From: Syntrophaceae bacterium
Lineage (GTDB): Bacteria; Desulfobacterota; Syntrophorhabdia; Syntrophorhabdales; WCHB1-27
Assembly (NCBI GenBank): GCA_003165115.1
Contig: PLSJ01000405.1
Coordinates: 440 to 13,524 of the forward strand
Direction: 5' to 3'
Length of the DNA: 13,085 nt
Positions within the stretch are counted from its first letter, which is position 1; each line of letters opens with the position of its first letter. Below, piece by piece: positions 7,293 to 13,085 of the stretch. Both the position numbers and the translations under genes were made by a program. The notes under the pieces were generated by a model. That model was not told where the DNA came from. It saw nothing but the letters and a program-made list of their open reading frames with translations, and did no database searches.

Positions 7293-7339
7293 CCCCTCAC
7301 CCCGCCCTCTCCCCCAAGGGGAGAGGGCGGGGTGAGGGG
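7293..7339. repeat. Perfect 22-bp inverted repeat, REP-like palindrome
   Basis: Positions 7293-7314 (CCCCTCACCCCGCCCTCTCC, plus CC) and 7318-7339 are exact reverse complements around a 3-base CAA loop. On RNA from either strand this gives a very stable stem. In the transcription direction no U run follows, so it is not a standard terminator. The CCCTCACCC...CCCTCTCCCC...GGGGAGAGGG theme is one I recognise from palindromic repeats scattered between genes in many bacterial genomes (REP-type, possibly mobilised by RAYT-like transposases). It sits in the 104-base gap at 7248-7351 between the ejection-protein region and the 119-aa gene and may protect or punctuate the messenger. Confidence 0.75.
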
Positions 7340-7351
7340 GCTTTCCTTCCC

Positions 7352-7438
7352 TTACAGTCCATACCCGTTCTGCCCGGCAAGCGCGTTGATGAGCGCCTGC
7401 TGGCTCTGGCTGGTCAGGTACGTGCCGTAGCCGCTCAT
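7352..7438 (-). CDS. 28-codon frame coupled to the ejection protein; tiny gene or displaced C-terminus
   Basis: The ATG at 7438 overlaps the ejection-protein stop as ATGA. It reads M-S-G-Y-G-T-Y-L-T-S-Q-S-Q-Q-A-L-I-N-A-L and ends N-G-Y-G-L at TAA 7354-7352. The Gly/Tyr/Gln/Asn-rich make-up matches the ejection protein itself rather than random reading. Two readings fit: a small gene translated by termination-reinitiation, or the former C-terminus of the 224-aa protein moved out of frame by a small indel just before 7437. No classic slippery heptamer is seen nearby. It lacks an independent strong ribosome binding site. Confidence 0.4.
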   Translation of the reverse strand: MSGYGTYLTSQSQQALINALAGQNGYGL

Positions 7439-8109
7439 GATATTGTTGCCAGGTTGTTCAATCCCCCGGCATAGGCGTTGGCCGCGCCCACGGTGCCCGC
7501 GGCGAGCGCGTTGCCCGCGCCCACCCCGTAGCTGCCTATGGTATTGGCCGAATTCATGCCCAGATTCCCCATTGCCTGCGACTGCTGCTGGCCCGTGTCC
7601 GACAGCCCCGCGAGCATGTTGTAGGGCATGGTGTACTGGGAGTTCAGGTTCTGGCCGTACGTCTGGAGGGCCTGGTTGTAATACTGGTTCTCGTACTGGC
7701 TCGCGAGGACGGAGGCGTAATTCTCCAGGGCCGTCCCCATGTTCCCGGAGCCGTAATTCCCCGCCGCCGCCCCGCCCGCCGCCAGTGCGTTCAAGCCCTG
7801 GTCCCGCACAAACCGGTAATCAGGGTTGTTCGCTATCTGGCTCGGGTCGAAAGAAAACGCCGGTGGGTTGTACCTGCCTCCCTGCACCCCGGCCGCAAGG
7901 CTGTTGACCGCATTCGTCCCGGCCGTCAGCCACGGCTGCATGTTCGCCTGCTGCTGCAACCATTCCTGGTACTGGAGCTGCGCGGCCGCGGTATTCGCGT
8001 CGGCGGAAGTCTGGGCAGCGGACTGCTGCGCGTTCGCCGATTCCGATGCGCCCAAAAGACCCATGCCGCCGCCGAGCAGCGAGCCGCCTATTATTGCTGT
8101 TACTCCCAT
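7435..8109 (-). CDS. DNA ejection/transfer-type internal virion protein, 224 aa
   Basis: The protein likely resides in the head and leaves with the DNA into the host, as P22 gp7 and related DNA-transfer proteins do. It opens with a Gly-rich hydrophobic stretch (A-I-I-G-G-S-L-L-G-G-G-M-G-L-L-G-A), then an Ala/Gln/Asn helix (S-A-N-A-Q-Q-S-A-A-Q) and a P-W-L-T-A-G-T-N-A turn. The F-S-F-D-P.....P-D-Y-R-F-V-R-D-Q-G-L-N-A-L region and the repeated N-Q-Y-Y-N-Q-A-L-Q-T-Y/N-Y-A motifs are typical of this group. It ends in Ala-Gly-Asn repeats. The start is one base after the acetyltransferase stop. The C-terminus stops abruptly after G-L-N-N-L-A-T-I-S, and a plausible continuation lies in the -1 frame, so the tail may be truncated. 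Assignment is by composition and motif pattern. Confidence 0.65.
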   Translation of the reverse strand: MGVTAIIGGSLLGGGMGLLGASESANAQQSAAQTSADANTAAAQLQYQEWLQQQANMQPWLTAGTNAVNSLAAGVQGGRYNPPAFSFDPSQIANNPDYRFVRDQGLNALAAGGAAAGNYGSGNMGTALENYASVLASQYENQYYNQALQTYGQNLNSQYTMPYNMLAGLSDTGQQQSQAMGNLGMNSANTIGSYGVGAGNALAAGTVGAANAYAGGLNNLATIS

Positions 8110-8110
8110 G

Positions 8111-8611
8111 TTATTTCTCCTCTTTCTTGAAGATCGGCTTGAGGCCGTTTGGGCCTTCGCCTTTCACCTTCACGTAATACCGGCCGAAGTCCTTATAATG
8201 CATGCCTTCGAAGAGACGATAGACGCCGTTGTGCATGCCCCCGTGCGTGACGATGATCTGCGCGCCCGCTCCTTCAGCCGCCTTTTCGAGCAGCCTTACC
8301 AGGCGCATCCCTTCCGGACCTTTCCGGTAGTCGGGATGGAGGAAGAGAAGGGGCACGGTCCCTTGAATGCAGGCATAATGGGCATGAGGGCCGAGGACGA
8401 CGACGGCAAAGGCTTTCACCTGCCTCCGATCGTTCCGGCCTACGACTATCGTGAGCCTTCCCGCCCCCTGGAGACCCTTATAAAGCGCCCAGTCAGGGTC
8501 GGCGGGAAAATCATGGAAAGGTGCGGCGACGTCGTTCCAATAGGCCCCCGTCATGAGCGACATTTCGTCTATGAGCCTGTCATCGAGCTTTTCCACCCCG
8601 TAATCCAGCAT
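8111..8611 (-). CDS. GNAT-family N-acetyltransferase, 166 aa
   Basis: The protein is predicted to transfer an acyl group from acetyl-CoA to an amine; the substrate is unknown. The central strand-loop-helix L-L-F-L-H-P-D-Y-R-K-G-P-E-G-M-R-L-V (about residues 88-105) matches GNAT motif A, where the R/Q-x-x-G-x-G/A loop holds the CoA pyrophosphate. The C-terminal V-Y-R-L-F-E-G-M-H-Y-K-D-F-G motif fits the Tyr-containing motif B. The length is typical of a single GNAT domain. AAGGAGG stands four bases before ATG 8611, and the frame extending upstream to 8893 only shadows the 85-aa gene, so this start is firm. It lies inside the virion operon one base before the ejection-protein gene. Acetyltransferases recur in phage structural operons, where a role in modifying virion or host proteins has been suggested. 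Confidence 0.8.
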   Translation of the reverse strand: MLDYGVEKLDDRLIDEMSLMTGAYWNDVAAPFHDFPADPDWALYKGLQGAGRLTIVVGRNDRRQVKAFAVVVLGPHAHYACIQGTVPLLFLHPDYRKGPEGMRLVRLLEKAAEGAGAQIIVTHGGMHNGVYRLFEGMHYKDFGRYYVKVKGEGPNGLKPIFKKEEK

Positions 8612-8628
8612 CGGTCCTCCTTGTCCTC

Positions 8629-8886
8629 TCACCCCACATACATCCATGCCGCGCCCGTCCACCTGTAGTAGCCCTCCCCGCTCCCCGGGTCCCACTCCAC
8701 GCCGTTCGCATAGGCGATCAGCCCCGGGCACCGCCTGGCGGTCGGGGGAGGCTCCATCCTGCCGAACTGCGGGTTCGTCGGGTCGATCCATTTCAGCACG
8801 TTTCCCGTGGCATACACCTCCTGCAGCCACTGCTGCCACTGCGGGTCCGTGAGAGGCAAGGTCGTGCTCGGCCATTGTCGTATCAT
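8629..8886 (-). CDS. Small hypothetical phage protein, 85 aa
   Basis: The function is unknown. The protein is Trp-, Pro- and Gly-rich, with an N-terminal helix (D-P-Q-W-Q-Q-W-L-Q-E-V-Y) and a C-terminal region E-W-D-P-G-S-G-E-G-Y-Y-R-W-T-G-A-A-W. That last pattern, a strand with Trp/Tyr and Gly turns, resembles short C-terminal domains seen in phage structural proteins. The start at 8886 overlaps the gp10-like stop as ATGA and is preferred to the upstream in-frame ATG at 8976. Seventeen bases separate its stop from the acetyltransferase start. In P22-like phages this slot can hold tail-needle or assembly genes, but at 85 residues without a long coiled coil it is not a needle. Confidence 0.75.
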   Translation of the reverse strand: MIRQWPSTTLPLTDPQWQQWLQEVYATGNVLKWIDPTNPQFGRMEPPPTARRCPGLIAYANGVEWDPGSGEGYYRWTGAAWMYVG

Positions 8887-10406
8887 ATTGCATCCGCCCC
8901 TATCAGCACGCGCTTCACCGGGTCCGATATGCTCACCCTGAAAATCCTGTCCCTCGACCACCCCAGCCGCCTCCATATGACCCTCGTCCTGTACCTCCCC
9001 GCCGCGCCCATCGACGCCCAGTACTCATTGCTCCACGTATGTCCCCCGTCATCAGACCACGCCAGCCCCGCCTGCGGCTCCATCCCGCCCTGCTGCGCCG
9101 CCCCGTCGCCCACGCCCGTTTCCATGTCCAGGACGAGCCGCCGGATGAAGATATTCTCCATGCCCTTTTTGTCGAATACGTGCTGGCTCGTCCTCATGCT
9201 CACCAGGGGCAGGCCGTTGTCCTGATACACGTCGGACCGCATCTCGTAGATGTTGCCGTTTTGCCAATCCCCGACGAGGTGCATGTCTGCATATCCCGCG
9301 TAGCAGTTGCCCACGTGCCTGCCGAACGATTGCGGTGCCGTTCCTGCGCCGTTTGCAGCGGGCACCGCCAGGCGGTCGCCGCTCAAAGCCTGCTCCGTCC
9401 ATGTCGAGCGCTCGTGCCACATCTGGGTTGCGGCGTCGTAGACCCACGTGGCATTCCCTGCGGGGAACGTGATGACGTAGAAGGTATGCCCCTCGCTGCT
9501 GTAGCAGTAGGCGAAGGCGTCTCCGACGGTCGGATACCGGCTCATCCGGTAGGTGACGGCAGGCGGGGTGACGATTTGGGGTATGATGCCCGAAAGCTCA
9601 ACCACGCCCGCGAACTCGCCCCCGTCGTTGTTCCGCTGGTTGGCGAGGAAGAAGAACGAGTTGTCCCCGCGGGCGACGGACGCCGGCGCGGGCGTCCCGT
9701 AATCGACGACCGCTCCCGATATCCTGTTGAAAGGGAACCCCTGGCTCGTCGGCGTCCCTGCGTCGTACCAGACCTCCGAGGTGTATTCCTTGATGACCCA
9801 GAGCTGCTGGTGCACGTTGATGACGGCCTGGACCAAATCCGGCGCCGCGCTTACAGGGGAAGTGGCAAGGGCGGACCATACGGTCCCATCGTAGAGGTTG
9901 GAGGCCGAGACGGACATGCTGTTGGCATTGCCGACCACGAAATAGCCGTCGATGTAGGTGAGCGTCGATGCGCCGGACGCGGGCCACCCGCCGCCCGATA
10001 TGGTGACGAAGGCGCCCGTGGCGGCATTGTGGATATAGCCTGACCCGCCGTCCACGATCATCAGTTGGTTGCCGCCCACGCCGGACGCCGCGACGCCGTT
10101 GTCCGCGATCGCCACCCTGCCCGCGGAGGTCGCGAGCGTGCCGAGGCTGCCCGAGACCACGCCGCGCGCGTCCACGGAATAGAGCTTGCCCCCTGCCACG
10201 ACGTAGAGCTGACCCGCGAAGACGTGCATGCCCCTCACCGGAGAAGGACCGGCCTGGGTCCAGAGCACCGTCCCCGGCGTGTTGACGAGGGCGATCACCG
10301 ATTTCGCGCCGCCGGGGTTCGTCTCGGGGTAGAAGTTGACCGACCTGGATGCGTCTATGTTCGACGAGCGGCCGGCGTACGTGGGTCCGACGAAAGGTAT
10401 GTTCAC
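8883..10406 (-). CDS. Packaged-DNA stabilisation protein, P22 gp10-like, 507 aa
   Basis: This tail-hub protein is expected to sit below the gp4-like adaptor and keep packaged DNA in the head. The N-terminus has the family signature: N-I-P-F-V-G-P-T-Y, then R-S..I-D-A-S-R-S-V-N-F-Y-P-E, then N-T-P-G-T. The rest is rich in short beta strands with repeated G-x-L-Y-V-V-x-G and G-Y-F-V-V-x-N elements, fitting a beta-propeller-like fold. Length (507) is close to P22 gp10 (472). I chose GTG 10406 because it overlaps the adaptor stop as GTGA, has GGGGGA six bases upstream, and places the conserved N-terminus right after the start. The frame extends upstream to 10571, but those 55 residues only shadow the adaptor gene. 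The stop TGA overlaps the next ATG as ATGA. Confidence 0.85.
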   Translation of the reverse strand: MNIPFVGPTYAGRSSNIDASRSVNFYPETNPGGAKSVIALVNTPGTVLWTQAGPSPVRGMHVFAGQLYVVAGGKLYSVDARGVVSGSLGTLATSAGRVAIADNGVAASGVGGNQLMIVDGGSGYIHNAATGAFVTISGGGWPASGASTLTYIDGYFVVGNANSMSVSASNLYDGTVWSALATSPVSAAPDLVQAVINVHQQLWVIKEYTSEVWYDAGTPTSQGFPFNRISGAVVDYGTPAPASVARGDNSFFFLANQRNNDGGEFAGVVELSGIIPQIVTPPAVTYRMSRYPTVGDAFAYCYSSEGHTFYVITFPAGNATWVYDAATQMWHERSTWTEQALSGDRLAVPAANGAGTAPQSFGRHVGNCYAGYADMHLVGDWQNGNIYEMRSDVYQDNGLPLVSMRTSQHVFDKKGMENIFIRRLVLDMETGVGDGAAQQGGMEPQAGLAWSDDGGHTWSNEYWASMGAAGRYRTRVIWRRLGWSRDRIFRVSISDPVKRVLIGADAI

Positions 10407-11137
10407 CTGTATTCCCCCGTGTAGACGCTGTAGCTGCCTCTTTTGCCGGGCGCTTCTATCCGGGCCGTCACGCGACGCGCGTTCATGGTCTCGATGGTGC
10501 GCACGGCATCGGCCGCAAGCGCTTTCAGGTCGTTTCCGATGGGTTGGCCGACGCCGTGGTACTGGGGCCATAACCTGATGGCGAGGTTATATTCGAGCGC
10601 CTCGTAGTAGGCGGGCTGGAAGGTCACCGCGTCCGTCAGGGCCCCGAACTCCGTCAGCGCTTTTTGCTCGCCCAGATAGAGCACGTACGGGGTGGAGGCG
10701 TCGGGCGCCGGGTAGAGGTCGATCGCACCCGTGAGACTCGCCGATTGCGTGAGGCCGGGGTCGTACCGGAGTTCTTGAGGCCGCCCGGCGGCTATCGCCT
10801 TGTCCCCGAGCGCGTCATACTCGTCCGGGGTCAGGATGCCGACCGGCGTATCGATGGACCGCCCGTCCCTGATGTAGGCGTCCGTCACGGCGGAAGGCCG
10901 GGTCGTAGTGAAGTCGCCCGCCGGCCCGATGGTATAGTGGTACTTCCCCGGCACGAGCGGGAACCCCTCAAGCACGCTCCCCAGGACCATGAGCGAGCGC
11001 ACCGACCATGCGTCTATCATGAAATTGAGCTTCGATAAGCCGTCCGTCATCTCGTCGGACGTCGGCATCTCCGATTTCGCGACCGCCCCTATGTCCTGGA
11101 GGGCGCACTTTATGAGCTGCTGGACCTGGACGATCAT
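10403..11137 (-). CDS. Head-to-tail adaptor, P22 gp4-like, 244 aa
   Basis: The protein probably binds below the portal and starts the tail, as P22 gp4 does after DNA packaging. Residues 1-50 form helices with the family look: a Q-L-I-K-C-A-L-Q-D-I-G-A segment and L-x-x-L-N-F-M-I-D-A-W. Residues about 55-165 form a beta-rich insert absent from the shorter P22 protein (166 aa). Residues 175-220 are helical again, with Y-Y-E-A-L-E-Y-N-L-A-I-R-L-W. The start at 11137 is chosen over an in-frame upstream ATG at 11248 because the upstream 37 residues are low-complexity translation of the 72-aa gene in another frame, the ATGA overlap is exact, and AAGGAG lies eight bases upstream. The next gene, gp10-like, starts in a GTGA overlap with this stop. 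The order adaptor then gp10 is the P22 order. Confidence 0.8.
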   Translation of the reverse strand: MIVQVQQLIKCALQDIGAVAKSEMPTSDEMTDGLSKLNFMIDAWSVRSLMVLGSVLEGFPLVPGKYHYTIGPAGDFTTTRPSAVTDAYIRDGRSIDTPVGILTPDEYDALGDKAIAAGRPQELRYDPGLTQSASLTGAIDLYPAPDASTPYVLYLGEQKALTEFGALTDAVTFQPAYYEALEYNLAIRLWPQYHGVGQPIGNDLKALAADAVRTIETMNARRVTARIEAPGKRGSYSVYTGEYR

Positions 11138-11352
11138 GACCGCAGCTCCTTCTTCTTCCTTCTCAGCTCCCTCAGCAGCACTTCCGTCTCGGCGATCTTC
11201 GCCTCCAGCACTGTCGCCTCGCTGAAGGCGACCGGGCTCTCCGCCCACCCTTCCCCGAGGGCCTGCTCCATCTCCTCCCGGCCCGCGACGATCCTGGCCG
11301 GTTTCACCACGTGGTACATCATCTTCGGAAACTCCCGGTAGCCGTCGGTCAT
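11134..11352 (-). CDS. Small hypothetical phage protein, 72 aa, with C-terminal coiled coil
   Basis: The function is unknown. The N-terminal half contains an M-Y-H-V-V-K-P-A-R-I-V strand region followed by E-Q-A-L-G-E-G-W-A-E-S-P, a pattern I associate with small proteins found between capsid and adaptor genes in many phages. Residues about 42-72 form a strongly charged amphipathic helix (Glu, Leu, Arg, Lys) likely to be a coiled coil. A very good ribosome binding site, GGGAGG, sits five bases before ATG 11352. Its stop TGA overlaps the start of the gp4-like gene as ATGA, so the two are translationally coupled. A role in head completion or regulation is possible but unsupported. Confidence 0.75.
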   Translation of the reverse strand: MTDGYREFPKMMYHVVKPARIVAGREEMEQALGEGWAESPVAFSEATVLEAKIAETEVLLRELRRKKKELRS

Positions 11353-11370
11353 AACACCTCCCTCCGAGTG

Positions 11371-11399
11371 AGGCGGGGCGCCCGCCTTGCGCCCCGCCT
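11371..11399 (-). other. GC-rich hairpin between the structural gene and the 72-aa gene
   Basis: Positions 11371-11381 and 11389-11399 are perfect 11-base inverted arms (core GGCGGGGCGC/GCGCCCCGCC) around a 7-base loop. The hairpin follows the stop codon at 11414, but no run of U follows in the direction of transcription, so it is not a standard intrinsic terminator. It could set transcript ends, slow RNases or act as a weak attenuator between a highly expressed upstream gene and the tail genes. Confidence 0.45.
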
Positions 11400-11413
11400 T
11401 TGAGCCTTGTCTT

Positions 11414-13082
11414 CTAGCCGCCAGCCATCAGCCCCGAGAGAGCGGCCACCTGCTGGCACTCGTTCTCCAGCTCGACCGCCTGCTGGAAGGTGAAGCCGGC
11501 CGCTTCCTGGGTAAAGGGCGTGTAGGATGCCGCTTCCGTCCCGGTCTGCACCTGGTCGCCCGCCAGGAACACGTACCACTCGGGCGCAGGGACGATGGCG
11601 CTCCCCGTGTTGTTCTGATACGTGATGCCCACCTGGTTCGCCGCGGACACCCTGACCCCGGTAATGGAAAGACCCTGCTGGCTGCTCGGCTTGTTGACGA
11701 GCACGCTCCCCGGCACGGAGTTGATAAATGCCGCGCCGTTCACCGTGAAGGTCTGCTCCGCCGTGGGGTTGGCGGCGACGGAGGCGGGGGTGAGCAGCGC
11801 CATAATGTACTGAAGGGGCAGTCCGGGGTTCTGCCTGTGCACGGCGAGCGCGTATATCTCGTTCGCCGTAGGGGTGATCCCCGCCGCGGTGGGGTTGACG
11901 AAGCTGACCCGCGCGGAGTTCGCCCCGCCCACCCTGCCCGCGCCCACGAGCAGGCCCGTCTGGAATGTCGGTTTCTGCACTCCCACGACGGCATCGGTGG
12001 CGAGCAGGCCGTTGAGGGCAAGCGTCGCCTCGGCCGCCGTGACCGTGCCTACGGACGAGATCGTCCCGCCGTTGACGTTGGCGATGAAGATCTTGCTCTG
12101 TGGCGCGACCTCGTTGGTCGCCACCATCGTGTACGCTTCCGCGGCCGGGGTAATGGCCGCCGCCGTGTTGTTGAAATAGGTGATGCCGATGACGTTGTTC
12201 CCGACGACCCTGACGCCGCCTATGCCGAGGCCCGCCTGAGCGGTGGGCTTGGACACGGCGAGCGCCATGCCCCTCGAAATATTCACCCCGCCCGTGAACG
12301 AGACGGCGGGGGGCCTGATAGCCCGATCCCTGACTCGTGATCTGGACGGCCGTCACATTGCCCGACGGGTTGATGACGGCGATGCCGCTCGCTCCCGAGC
12401 CGTAGGGCTGTGCTGCGGTCGCCGCGGGGGCGTCGAGTGCGCCCGCCGTGCCGCTCTGCACGTTGGACGGGTTGGGTCCGCCACCCGCGAAGACGACCGT
12501 GGGCGGCACCACGTAGCCGAACCCCCCGGAGGCGATGTTAACCGCCGTCACATGGCCGGAGGCGTCGATCAGCGATGTCGCGACGGGTGAGACCGGCGCT
12601 ATGGCGAACTGCTGCTCCATCGAGGTATTGGCCGGGACGGCGACAGGGGTGAGGGTCGCCGATATGACGGGGAACCCCCTTAACACGACCACGTTGTATA
12701 CCTGCGACCCCGTGGGCGTGATCGGGGACCCGGTGTTGTTGCTGAAGGTGAGGGCGAGCGTGTTGGCCGCGGAGACGCGGGCGTTAGCGACGCCGAGGCC
12801 CGCCTGGCTGGTCGGCTTGTTCACCGCCAGGACAAAGTCCGTCGTCTGGAGCCCTGTGACGGTGAACGTCTGCTCCGCCGTGGTATTCGCCGCGACCGCG
12901 GAAGGGCTTGCGGTCGTAAAGAAGTTGACGACCTCTCCCATCGGCTGTCCCTGCACCGGCCCCTGGGAGGGACCGGCCTTCTGGGGCACGGGGGTCGCCC
13001 CGTAGAACCCGATCTTATCCTGCGCCGACTGGCCGATGTTCCAGCCGTCGGGGTTTGCGTCCGTAAGGTTTCTTATAGGCAT
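11414..13082 (-). CDS. Repeat-rich phage structural protein, about 555 aa, interrupted by a frame break
   Basis: This is probably a virion surface or head-associated protein, since it lies just upstream of head-to-tail genes; no named family is recognised. The first frame runs from ATG 13082 to Pro258 and the homologous continuation lies in the +1 frame, ending at TAG 11416-11414. Reading the first frame onward gives Arg-rich nonsense. The joined protein has about 258 + 7 + 290 residues. After a Gly/Pro/Gln-rich N-terminus come four related segments of the form V-A-A-N-T..E-Q-x-F, then K-P-x-x-Q-x-G-L, then R-V.....N, then N-x-T...I-T-P and a Tyr/Val strand. This Thr/Val/Asn-rich pattern suggests stacked beta-sandwich or Ig-like domains. 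Two G-x-G-Y-x-x-P-P-x-V-x-F-x-G-G motifs are inserted in the second repeat. The start is only three bases from the window edge, so a more upstream start is possible. A 290-codon frame with GTG at 12286 might be made separately, but the repeat continuity favours one broken gene. Confidence 0.7.
11567..11797 (-). repeat. Protein repeat unit 4 of the structural protein
   Basis: The copy opens with L-T-P-A-S-V-A-A-N-P-T-A-E-Q-T-F-T-V and then shows V-N-K-P-S-S-Q-Q-G-L, V-R-V-S-A-A-N-Q and N-N-T-G-S-A-I-V-P. It matches unit 1 almost position by position, although unit 1 is in the other frame. A short Gln/Glu-rich tail follows and closes the protein. Confidence 0.7.
11843..12043 (-). repeat. Protein repeat unit 3 of the structural protein
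   Basis: This is a divergent copy lacking the full V-A-A-N-T opening. It keeps V-Q-K-P-T-F-Q-T-G-L, G-R-V-G-G-A-N and N-P-T-A-A-G-I-T-P-T, followed by the Tyr/Ala/Val strand. It lies wholly in the second frame. Confidence 0.6.
12308..12313 (-). other. Run of six C where the structural gene changes frame
   Basis: On the coding strand the codons are GCC CCC CGC CGT. After CCC, the homologous frame is GCC GTC TCG TTC, so the reader must move +1 (or -2). The paralogous motif upstream has two prolines at this point, which would need eight C. A loss of two C, a gain of one C, a homopolymer sequencing error, or +1 slipping at CCC-C can each explain it. Confidence 0.65.
12477..12566 (-). repeat. First GxGYxxPPxVxFxGG motif in the structural protein
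   Basis: Residues 173-202 read as D-x-S-G-x-V-T-A-V-x-I-x-S-G-G-F-G-Y followed by V-V-P-P-T-V-V-F-A-G-G-G. A second copy follows at about 12371-12287, but its final part is out of frame. Short Gly-Tyr-Pro-Pro strand motifs of this kind are common in phage tail and fibre proteins; their role here is unknown. Confidence 0.6.
12687..12914 (-). repeat. Protein repeat unit 1 of the 555-aa structural protein
   Basis: This segment encodes about residues 57-132. It opens with V-A-A-N-T-T-A-E-Q-T-F-T-V, continues with V-N-K-P-T-S-Q-A-G-L and A-R-V-S-A-A-N, and closes with N-N-T-G-S-P-I-T-P before a Val-rich strand. It is the cleanest copy of the repeat and is closest in sequence to unit 4. Confidence 0.7.
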
Positions 13083-13085
13083 GGC

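Larger units (their letters stand above)
12128..12656 (-). repeat. Protein repeat unit 2, expanded by an insertion and split by the frame break
   Basis: The unit begins with L-T-P-V-A-V-P-A-N-T-S-M-E-Q-Q-F and, after an insertion of roughly 100 residues holding two GYxxPP motifs, resumes with V-S-K-P-T-A-Q-A-G-L, V-R-V-V-G-N-N and N-N-T-A-A-A-I-T-P. The first half is in the upstream frame and the second half in the +1 frame, which is the main evidence that the two frames belong to one gene. Confidence 0.6.

Noticed and set aside
7293..7339. Reading the 22-bp palindrome as an intrinsic terminator
   Set aside because: No U run follows on the minus-strand transcript and genes continue downstream in the same direction; on the plus strand there is no gene to end.
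9039..10043. 334-codon plus-strand frame opposite the gp10-like gene
   Set aside because: Antisense shadow with Val/Arg/His-rich composition and no family features.
11387..12340. 317-codon plus-strand frame opposite the repeat protein
   Set aside because: Repetitive Arg/Gly/His content mirrors the coding repeats on the other strand; no supporting start signal.
11477..12914. CRISPR-like array from the repeated DNA of the structural gene
   Set aside because: The repeats are degenerate protein-level repeats of about 75 codons, not short identical DNA repeats with spacers.

Overview
The window is a GC-rich block of tailed-phage DNA. It could come from a free phage, a prophage or a metagenomic contig. 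Every supported gene lies on the minus strand, so transcription runs from position 13085 towards 1. No tRNA, integrase, replication gene or clear host gene is visible, so the host cannot be fixed. The P22-like head-to-tail proteins point to a short-tailed (podovirus-type) particle. Gram-negative-looking signal peptides, strong GGAGG ribosome binding sites and a REP-like GC palindrome suggest a high-GC Gram-negative bacterium, but this is inference.

Layout in transcription order. (1) 13082-11414: a protein of about 555 residues built from four copies of a roughly 75-residue repeat, interrupted by a frame break at a run of six C at 12308-12313. (2) 11352-8107: a tightly coupled virion-assembly run. 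It holds a 72-residue protein, a P22 gp4-like head-to-tail adaptor, a P22 gp10-like DNA-stabilisation protein, an 85-residue protein and a GNAT acetyltransferase. (3) 8109-7352: an Ala/Gly/Asn/Gln-rich protein like phage DNA-ejection/transfer proteins, plus a 28-codon frame that may be its displaced tail. (4) 7351-7248: a gap holding a perfect 22-bp inverted repeat. (5) 7247-5650: a 119-residue unknown protein coupled to an ATP-grasp enzyme. (6) 5603-3225: a 792-residue tailspike with a pectate-lyase-like middle and a carbohydrate-binding-like C-terminus. (7) 3210-1064: two genes with signal peptides, a small decoration-like protein and an SGNH esterase carrying a GH54-like lectin domain. (8) 1023-1: a lysis-type cassette, with a membrane/coiled-coil protein, a SleB-family cell-wall hydrolase fused in frame to a membrane segment, and a small membrane protein cut by the window edge.

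The proteins probably cooperate as follows. The adaptor and stabilisation proteins close the filled head. The ejection protein leaves with the DNA. The tailspike and possibly the esterase act on host surface polysaccharide. The final cassette opens the cell. Neighbouring genes overlap repeatedly by ATGA, GTGA or TGATG, which implies one long messenger with translational coupling. The most unusual points are a hydrolase whose stop codon appears to have been lost at an A7 run just before an internal gene start with a perfect Shine-Dalgarno site, the ATP-grasp and acetyltransferase genes inside a virion operon, the exported esterase lacking the usual Asp, and the REP-like palindrome beside an apparently broken ejection-protein end.
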